The notes under the pieces: model-generated
Told to the model about the DNA's origin: nothing
Database searches by the model: none
What the model saw: the letters and a program-made list of their open reading frames with translations, nothing else
Assembly (NCBI GenBank): GCA_947627155.1
Contig: CANQUX010000002.1
Location: 1 to 64,000 of the forward strand
From: an uncultured Alphaproteobacteria bacterium
GTDB lineage: Bacteria; Pseudomonadota; Alphaproteobacteria; CAAHEQ01; UBA3637
DNA length: 64,000 nucleotides
Reading direction: 5' to 3'
Made by a program: the position numbers and the translations under genes
In this document: positions 58,308 to 64,000 of the stretch, in pieces
How the letters are laid out: every line of letters starts with the position of its first letter
Numbering within the stretch: the first letter of the stretch is position 1

Positions 58308-60020
58308 ATGCGATCAAGTCGTCTCGTTTCTCGCAAGCACAAAGAAAAACCGGCGGAAGCCCAACTCATCAGTCACATTTATTTATTACGGGGCGGATAT
58401 ATTCGTCCGCTTGCCAACGGTATTTATTCGTTGCTGACGCCGGCAAAACGGATTCAAACCAAAATTATTTCCATCATTCGGGAAGAAATGGAAAAAATTG
58501 ACGGGCAGGAAATTCAAATGCCGGTTGTGTTACCGCGTGAATTATGGGACGAATCGGGGCGTTGGAACAGTGTGCAAGCCGAATTGTTACGCGTTCGCGA
58601 TCGCTCCAATCACGATTTATTGCTGGCTATGACGCACGAAGAAGCCGTTGTTGCTTTGGCTCGAACGGAAGCCATGAGTTATAAAGATTATCCGTTTATG
58701 CTTTATCAGTTTCAAACAAAGTTTCGGGATGAAGCCCGTTCGCGCGGCGGATTGGTGCGGGTGCGCGAGTTTGTGATGAAAGATGCCTATTCTTTTCATA
58801 CGACCCAGGCCGATTTGGATAATTACTATGAACGTTTTGCCAAAGCTTATCACACCATTTTTCGCCGGTGCGGTATTCCCGAAGTGGTTTCCATTCAATC
58901 CGATAACGGTATGATGGGCGGAAAAGTGGCACACGAATATCAATTACTGGTCGATTCGGGCGAAGACAAAGTGGTTATTTGCGAAAAGTGTCATTCCTAT
59001 GCCAACAATGAAGTGGCAACCTGTGTGTTTCAAGCACAACCCGAAGAATTATTGCCGCTGGAAAAAATTGAAACGCCGAATGTGAAAACCATTGACGATT
59101 TATCCCGTTTTACGGGACTTCCTGCCGAAAAAATGGCAAAAATGGTGTTTTACACCACCACGAACGGTGAAACAATTGCCGTTGTGGTCAGGGGTGATGT
59201 AGAAGTTAATGAATGTAAGCTGCAAAAGGTATTACAATCCGAATTTACTTTTGCAACCGATGAGGCTGTTGAAAAAACGGGTGCCGTGCCGGGATTTGCC
59301 TGTCCGATTAACTTAAAGTGTCGGGTGTTTACCGATTATTCTGTTGCGAACGGCTATAATTTGCTGTGCGGGGCCAATCAGGCCGATTATCATATGAAAA
59401 ACTTTAATGTTTCTCGTGATTTACCCCATGCAACCGTTGTGGATATCGCCGCCGTTAAAGATGGTGACACTTGCCCCAAATGCGGCGCTCCGTTGACCAT
59501 TAAACGCGGTATTGAAGTCGGACAAATCTTCAAACTCGGCACACGTTATACACAGGCAATGAATATGACTTTTACCGATGAAAAAGGAAATGATGTCACG
59601 CCCATTATGGGGTGTTACGGCATTGGTATCGGGCGGTTGCTGGCCTCCATTTGCGAAGCGAAACACGATGAATTCGGCCCTGTTTGGCCGCTTTCCGTTG
59701 CGCCGTGGCAAGTGCAAATTTGCGCCATGAAGCTGGACAGAAAAGAAATTTTCGAAACGGCGGAGCAGTTATATAAAGACTTGAAAGAACAAGGCATTGA
59801 AGTTTTATACGATGACAGAAATTTAGCGGCGGGCGTGCAGTTTGCCGAGGCCGATTTAACGGGTATTCCCATTCGGCTGATTGTGGCGCCGCGCGCGTTG
59901 GAACAAGGTATGATTGAATATAAAATGCGGGGTACGGATGAAAGCGGCCTTATTCCCGTCAATGAAATTATATCCTTTGTTCGGGAAAAAATTAAAACGG
60001 AAATGGAAAAATATCAATAA
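58308..60020 (+). CDS. proS: Prolyl-tRNA synthetase, bacterial type with editing insertion
   Basis: 570 residues, the long form. Motif 1 region AQLISHIYLLRGGYIRPLAN, motif 2 YQFQTKFRDEARSRGGLVRV, insertion (INS) editing domain about 220-380 (including FTGLPAEKMAKMVFYTTTNG), motif 3 CYGIGIGRLLASICEAKHDE, and an anticodon-binding C-terminus. Many alphaproteobacteria carry the short form without the editing domain, so the long form here is notable for placing the organism. Followed by the ankyrin gene after 12 bases. Confidence 0.95.
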   Translation: MRSSRLVSRKHKEKPAEAQLISHIYLLRGGYIRPLANGIYSLLTPAKRIQTKIISIIREEMEKIDGQEIQMPVVLPRELWDESGRWNSVQAELLRVRDRSNHDLLLAMTHEEAVVALARTEAMSYKDYPFMLYQFQTKFRDEARSRGGLVRVREFVMKDAYSFHTTQADLDNYYERFAKAYHTIFRRCGIPEVVSIQSDNGMMGGKVAHEYQLLVDSGEDKVVICEKCHSYANNEVATCVFQAQPEELLPLEKIETPNVKTIDDLSRFTGLPAEKMAKMVFYTTTNGETIAVVVRGDVEVNECKLQKVLQSEFTFATDEAVEKTGAVPGFACPINLKCRVFTDYSVANGYNLLCGANQADYHMKNFNVSRDLPHATVVDIAAVKDGDTCPKCGAPLTIKRGIEVGQIFKLGTRYTQAMNMTFTDEKGNDVTPIMGCYGIGIGRLLASICEAKHDEFGPVWPLSVAPWQVQICAMKLDRKEIFETAEQLYKDLKEQGIEVLYDDRNLAAGVQFAEADLTGIPIRLIVAPRALEQGMIEYKMRGTDESGLIPVNEIISFVREKIKTEMEKYQ

Positions 60021-60032
60021 AGGTCGACGCCC

Positions 60033-60722
60033 ATGTGGTTTTCCCGAAAAGATGAAATTTTCACCGAAGAAAGAATGATTAACGCCGTTGAATATAATGA
60101 CATTTCTTTTATGAAAGATTATATTAAAAACGGCTATGATGTTACCTTTGAAACTTTTGATGAATGTTATCCGAATCTTTTGTTTTATGCCCGTTCCGCC
60201 GAAGCCGTCAAGTTGTTGGTTCAAGCCGGCATTGACATCAATTCAAAATCGAGGTATGAAAAAAACGAAAATACGCCGTTGCATTACGCCGTTTTGAGAA
60301 ATAATCAGGAAATTATTGCAGCGCTTGTGCAACAGGGCGCCGATGTAAATGCGTTTAATGCCAAAAAGAAAACACCGTTTTTTCTGGCGCTTCAAAAGCA
60401 TCAATTAAACACCGTTCAAATGATGTTATCGGGAAAGCCCGATTTTCATCTTGTTGATTCCGATAAAAACACGGCACTGCATTATTTATCGGCTTGGCAA
60501 AACGAAACGGATACAAAAGAATTACTTGATTTACGCCTGGCTTTTATTCAGGCGGGCGCCGACACGAATGCGCAAAATGCGGCCGGCAAAACCCCTGCGC
60601 AACTCATTCGGCATCAAGAAGAAAATCACGTTGTTTTTCCCTTCAACAAAAGAGATAAAATTGTTATTTTAACGCCCAGGCCTCTGTTAAAAAAAATCAG
60701 GGAAAATCAACATACGCACTAA
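60033..60722 (+). CDS. Ankyrin-repeat protein
   Basis: 229 residues with about five ankyrin units, e.g. NENTPLHYAVLRNNQEIIAA, KTPFFLALQKHQLNTVQMML, and NTALHYLSAWQNETDTKELL. Acts through protein binding; partner unknown. No signal peptide. Co-transcribed with proS and converging on mnmG with only seven bases between stops. Ankyrin proteins in alphaproteobacteria may be host-directed, but nothing here shows export. Confidence 0.85.
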   Translation: MWFSRKDEIFTEERMINAVEYNDISFMKDYIKNGYDVTFETFDECYPNLLFYARSAEAVKLLVQAGIDINSKSRYEKNENTPLHYAVLRNNQEIIAALVQQGADVNAFNAKKKTPFFLALQKHQLNTVQMMLSGKPDFHLVDSDKNTALHYLSAWQNETDTKELLDLRLAFIQAGADTNAQNAAGKTPAQLIRHQEENHVVFPFNKRDKIVILTPRPLLKKIRENQHTH

Positions 60723-60729
60723 AATCGGC

Positions 60730-62580
60730 TTATTTTTTTAAGTAAGCAATCACGGCGGTCACGGCTGCCGGCGTTATGCCTCTCAATCGCATCATGGCAC
60801 CGATTGTTTCGGGACGCGCCGCATTTAAGCGCATAACAATTTCGTTGGATAAGCCGCCGATTTGCGTATAATCCGTTTCAATCGGAATGGCAAGCCCCTC
60901 CTCTTTGCGAAACGAATCGATATCCGTTTGCTGCCGGCTTAAATACCCGTGATATCGTCCTTCAATTTCCAGCTGCTTGGCCGTTTCTTCGGAAAAACGC
61001 CCTAAACTCGGCCACGCACGCACCAAATCATTCCACGAAACATTCGAATAGGAAAGCAAATCATAAGGCGTACGCTTTTGTCCGTCGGCATTAACGGAAA
61101 ACCCGAGTGCATTTAACTGCTTGGCACCGAGCGCCAACGATTCGATGTGCTTTTTGGCCTGTTCCAATTCCTGCCGTTTTAAGCGAAACGCCGTAGCGCG
61201 CGCCCCCGTTACACAACCGACATCGATTCCTTTTCCCGTTAACCGTAAATCGGCATTATCCGCCCGAATGCTCAACCGATATTCCGCACGCGACGTAAAT
61301 AATCGATACGGCTCATCAATGCCGGTTGAGGTAATATCATCAATCATCACGCCCAAATAACTGTCGGCTCTGTCAAACACAAGCGTTTTTCCCGTTTCCG
61401 TTGCTTTTAATCCCGCATTGATACCGGCCACCAGCCCCTGCCCCGCCGCTTCTTCATAACCGGTTGTGCCGTTAATTTGTCCGGCAAAATATAAGCCGTC
61501 AACGGTTTTGGTTTCAAGCGTTCGCTTTAACACGCGCGGATCAACAAAATCATATTCAATGGCATAGGCATACCGCAATATTTCAACCTTTTCCAACCCG
61601 GGAATGGTGCGCAAAAACGCCTCTTGCACATCTTTGGGAAGCGAGGTTGATATGCCGTTCGGATAAACAGAGGAGCCGTCTCTTGTTTCGGGCTCTAAAA
61701 AAATATGATGCGAATCGCGCCCCGCAAAGCGCACCAGTTTATCTTCAATGCTGGGACAATATCGCGGGCCGACGGAATGAATTTGTCCGCTGTAAAGCGG
61801 CGCACGCGACAAATTATCTAAAATAATTTTATGCGTTTCGGGCGTGGTATGCGTGATAAAACAAGAAACCTGCCTTGGTGCAAAATTTTTTGTCATAAAT
61901 GAAAAAGGCTGCGGCATTTCATCACCTTTTTGTTCCGTGCAGGAGGCCCAGTCAATGCTTTCTTTTTTCAGCCGCGCGGGCGTGCCCGTTTTTAAGCGCC
62001 CGATCGGGAAACCCATGCGTTTTAAAGCCGGCGTAATACCGGTTGAAGCCGGTTCACCATAGCGCCCGCCGGCCGTTTTTTCCAAACCGATATGCATTAA
62101 CCCGTTCAAAAACGTGCCGGTTGTCACAATCACACAGCGCGCCAAAATTGTTTTTCCGTTGGCCACAACCCCTGTAACGCGCTTGCCTTCCCGTAAAATA
62201 TCATCAACCGAGGCTTCCATCAGCGTTAAGTTCGGATAGTGTTTTAATTTTTCCTGCATCAGTGCCCGATAAGCCGCTTTATCCGCCTGCGCGCGCGGAC
62301 CTTGCACGGCCGGACCTTTCGATTGATTCAACATGCGAAACTGAATGCCCGTTTCATCAATCACTTCCCCCATCAGCCCGCCCAACGCATCAATTTCGCG
62401 CACCACCGTTCCCTTGCCCAATCCGCCGATGGCAGGATTACAAGACATATCGGCAATGGTATGAATATGATGCGTGATTAAAAGCGTTTGCGCCCCCAAT
62501 CGCGCCGCCGCGGCACACGCTTCACATCCGGCATGGCCGCCGCCGATAACAATCACGTCATAAGAAGACAACAATTCCAT
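60730..62580 (-). CDS. mnmG: tRNA uridine 5-carboxymethylaminomethyl modification enzyme
   Basis: 616 residues. FAD-binding [20 protein letters not shown] at the start, [20 protein letters not shown] with the first Cys-containing loop, [18 protein letters not shown], and a helical C-terminal tRNA-binding part. With MnmE it modifies wobble uridines. Normal length (about 620). Own promoter. Confidence 0.95.
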   Translation of the reverse strand: MELLSSYDVIVIGGGHAGCEACAAAARLGAQTLLITHHIHTIADMSCNPAIGGLGKGTVVREIDALGGLMGEVIDETGIQFRMLNQSKGPAVQGPRAQADKAAYRALMQEKLKHYPNLTLMEASVDDILREGKRVTGVVANGKTILARCVIVTTGTFLNGLMHIGLEKTAGGRYGEPASTGITPALKRMGFPIGRLKTGTPARLKKESIDWASCTEQKGDEMPQPFSFMTKNFAPRQVSCFITHTTPETHKIILDNLSRAPLYSGQIHSVGPRYCPSIEDKLVRFAGRDSHHIFLEPETRDGSSVYPNGISTSLPKDVQEAFLRTIPGLEKVEILRYAYAIEYDFVDPRVLKRTLETKTVDGLYFAGQINGTTGYEEAAGQGLVAGINAGLKATETGKTLVFDRADSYLGVMIDDITSTGIDEPYRLFTSRAEYRLSIRADNADLRLTGKGIDVGCVTGARATAFRLKRQELEQAKKHIESLALGAKQLNALGFSVNADGQKRTPYDLLSYSNVSWNDLVRAWPSLGRFSEETAKQLEIEGRYHGYLSRQQTDIDSFRKEEGLAIPIETDYTQIGGLSNEIVMRLNAARPETIGAMMRLRGITPAAVTAVIAYLKK

Positions 62581-62605
62581 ATTTTTATCCTTTTTTTATA
62601 TGCAA

Positions 62606-62634
62606 ATTGTATGACAAACCCGCCTAAAAAGCAA
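62606..62634 (-). promoter_or_regulatory. Promoter of mnmG
   Basis: Minus strand TTGCTT, 17-base spacer, TACAAT, 26 bp before the start codon. Confidence 0.6.
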
Positions 62635-62688
62635 GCCTTTTTTAATGCTTTTTTTTGAAGAAAGAAGAGAAAAAAAGTTTTCGGCGAT

Positions 62689-63669
62689 TTATCGTTTCTT
62701 TTTGCTGATTGCACGCCAATTTTTCACATTTTTTTGATGTTCCTGATAAGTTTGCGCAAAGGAATGACCGCCGGTGCCGTTGGCAACAAAATATAAATTA
62801 TCGGACTGCGCGGGATTCAGCACCGCTTCAATTGATTTGCGCCCCGGATTGGATATGGCGCCGCGCGGCAAGCCGGATATATAATAGGTATTATACGGAT
62901 TCGGCATTTTTAAATCATCATACGTCAGTGCTCGTTTTAAATCGTATTTTCCGTCCGTTAAGCCATATAAAACCGTCGGATCCGATTGCAGTTTCATGCC
63001 TTTTTTCAAGCGATTGACAAACACGGCCGCCACTTCCAAACGCTCCGTATCAAGCCCCGTTTCTTTTTCCACGATTGAAGCCAAAATAACAGCTTCTTTG
63101 GGAGTTTTCAAAGGCAAATCGGCTTGTCGTTTTTCCCAAAGCTCCTCTGACAGACGTGTCATGGCATTTTGCATCCGCAGAATCATTCCTTGCTTGGTAT
63201 CACCGTAACTGTAATGATAAGTATCGGGCAACAGGGTACCATCTTTCGGCAATTCATCAACATTTCCGATTAACCCTTTGGCATTATTCATCAACTGCAC
63301 AATTTGATAACTGCTTAACCCCTCCGGCACGTTAAACCGCCGAATATATGTTTGTCCGCTGGCTAAAATCAGCATCACCATTTTGGCACTTGCCCCTTTC
63401 GGAAAAGCATATTCCCCCGCTTTAATGTTCTTGGTATTTCCCGATGCGCGAACACCCAACATAAAAACGGAAGCACTGTTAATCACGCCTTCCCGTTTTA
63501 ACAAATAAGCCACTTGCTTTAAGCCTTTTCCTTTGGGAATGTAAACTTCTTTTTGAGCCGATAACGGCCCTTCCGCCACAAACTGCGAATAAGTGGTAAA
63601 CACACTGCCGCCGATAACGGAAGCAATCAATAAAACAATAACGAAATAAACCGGAATGAAACGGCGCAT
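62689..63669 (-). CDS. mltG: Endolytic murein transglycosylase
   Basis: 326 residues. N-terminal membrane anchor (FIPVYFVIVLLIASVIGGSV), LysM-like region, and the YceG domain with the catalytic Glu in AVILASIVEKETGLDTERLE and conserved SDPTVLYGL and YNTYYISGLPRGAISNPG. It cuts nascent glycan strands in the periplasm. Three bases after fabF, the standard alphaproteobacterial fabF-mltG arrangement. Confidence 0.93.
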   Translation of the reverse strand: MRRFIPVYFVIVLLIASVIGGSVFTTYSQFVAEGPLSAQKEVYIPKGKGLKQVAYLLKREGVINSASVFMLGVRASGNTKNIKAGEYAFPKGASAKMVMLILASGQTYIRRFNVPEGLSSYQIVQLMNNAKGLIGNVDELPKDGTLLPDTYHYSYGDTKQGMILRMQNAMTRLSEELWEKRQADLPLKTPKEAVILASIVEKETGLDTERLEVAAVFVNRLKKGMKLQSDPTVLYGLTDGKYDLKRALTYDDLKMPNPYNTYYISGLPRGAISNPGRKSIEAVLNPAQSDNLYFVANGTGGHSFAQTYQEHQKNVKNWRAISKKKR

Positions 63670-63672
63670 TCG

Positions 63673-64000
63673 TTAAATCTTTTTGAAAATTAAAGAACCG
63701 TTCGTACCACCGAATCCGAATGAATTGGATAAAACCGCTTTCACCTGTTTTTCTTTGGCAACATTCGGCACCAAATCAAACCCTTTTGTTTCTTCTTCCG
63801 GCTCTTCCAAATTGATGGTCGGCGGTAAAATGCCCGTTTGAAGAGCCATTATGGAATAAATGGATTCAACGGCACCGGCAGCACCCAACAAATGCCCGAT
63901 ACACGATTTTGTTGATGACATGGAAACTTTTGATCCCATGCCGAACACCTCCCGAACGGCATTAAATTCAACCATATCACCAAGCGGTGTTGAGGTTCCG
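63673..64000 (-). CDS. fabF: 3-oxoacyl-ACP synthase II, C-terminal part only
   Basis: The frame enters at the window edge as [20 protein letters not shown], and includes [20 protein letters not shown] with the second active-site His, and ends [16 protein letters not shown]. About 108 of 410 residues are in the window. Elongates fatty acids by Claisen condensation. The missing start lies beyond the window, not deleted. Confidence 0.95.
   Translation of the reverse strand, partial: GTSTPLGDMVEFNAVREVFGMGSKVSMSSTKSCIGHLLGAAGAVESIYSIMALQTGILPPTINLEEPEEETKGFDLVPNVAKEKQVKAVLSNSFGFGGTNGSLIFKKI

Noticed and set aside
1-64000. CRISPR array, rRNA or tRNA genes, complete insertion sequences
   Set aside because: No series of regularly spaced direct repeats, no rRNA-like stretches, no convincing tRNA cloverleaf and no transposase gene was found on reading both strands; a tRNAscan or CRISPR search could not be run.

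Overview
The window looks like a chromosome segment of a low-GC alphaproteobacterium, probably a fermentative, gut-type one. This is inference from the fabF-mltG pair, the alphaproteobacterial phage families (DUF2924, DUF3489, DUF6362, DUF6441) and a sodium-pumping oxaloacetate decarboxylase operon. It has three parts: a defence and accessory island (about 1-14.7 kb), a lambda-like siphovirus prophage (about 14.8-46.4 kb), and core chromosome (46.8-64 kb).

Defence island: a WYL-domain regulator precedes two overlapping genes, a PLD-nuclease/SNF2-helicase fusion and a large Eco57I-type adenine methyltransferase. The 3' end of the methyltransferase gene, which encodes the target-recognition domain (TRD), lies in an apparent DNA-inversion switch. 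A second, different TRD cassette lies downstream in opposite orientation. The two cassettes start with the same sequence, forming exact 125-bp inverted repeats (7279-7403 and 8941-9065), and a small serine invertase gene follows. Inversion would keep the reading frame and swap the C-terminal 292 residues for 309 others, so the system should be able to switch DNA specificity. This is the most interesting system in the window.

From 9.8 to 14.8 kb the DNA is a patchwork of intact small genes (two GNAT acetyltransferases, a Nudix hydrolase, a kinase-ASCH fusion) and debris: an HU gene without its start, an ABC-F gene with an internal deletion, a Nudix/M20-peptidase chimera, and a second damaged copy of the kinase joined to a spanin remnant.

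The prophage runs almost entirely on the minus strand. From right to left it has a large serine integrase, an early/replication block with a sigma-like factor, a phage SAM synthetase, a ParB-N/DNA methyltransferase, then lambda-order terminase, gpW, portal, S49 protease with internal scaffold, decoration protein, major capsid, neck, tail tube, tail chaperone with a canonical -1 frameshift site, tape measure, tail fibres, tail tip and lysis genes. Four late intergenic regions share an unusual architecture: an inverted repeat pairs the Shine-Dalgarno region of the next gene with the end of, or just after, the previous one. An ATPase (DUF4143) with its own promoter and terminator is inserted in the tail operon.

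The core side has a GIY-YIG/DUF4357 protein, an MBL-fold hydrolase, a polysaccharide pyruvyl transferase, oadGAB (oadG is below the ORF-track cutoff), an operon of a lysozyme-like protein, trpS and an exported LOG-like protein, two unknown genes, proS, an ankyrin protein, mnmG, mltG and the 3' end of fabF. All coordinates and motifs were read by eye; family names rest on recognition of motifs and gene order, not on searches.
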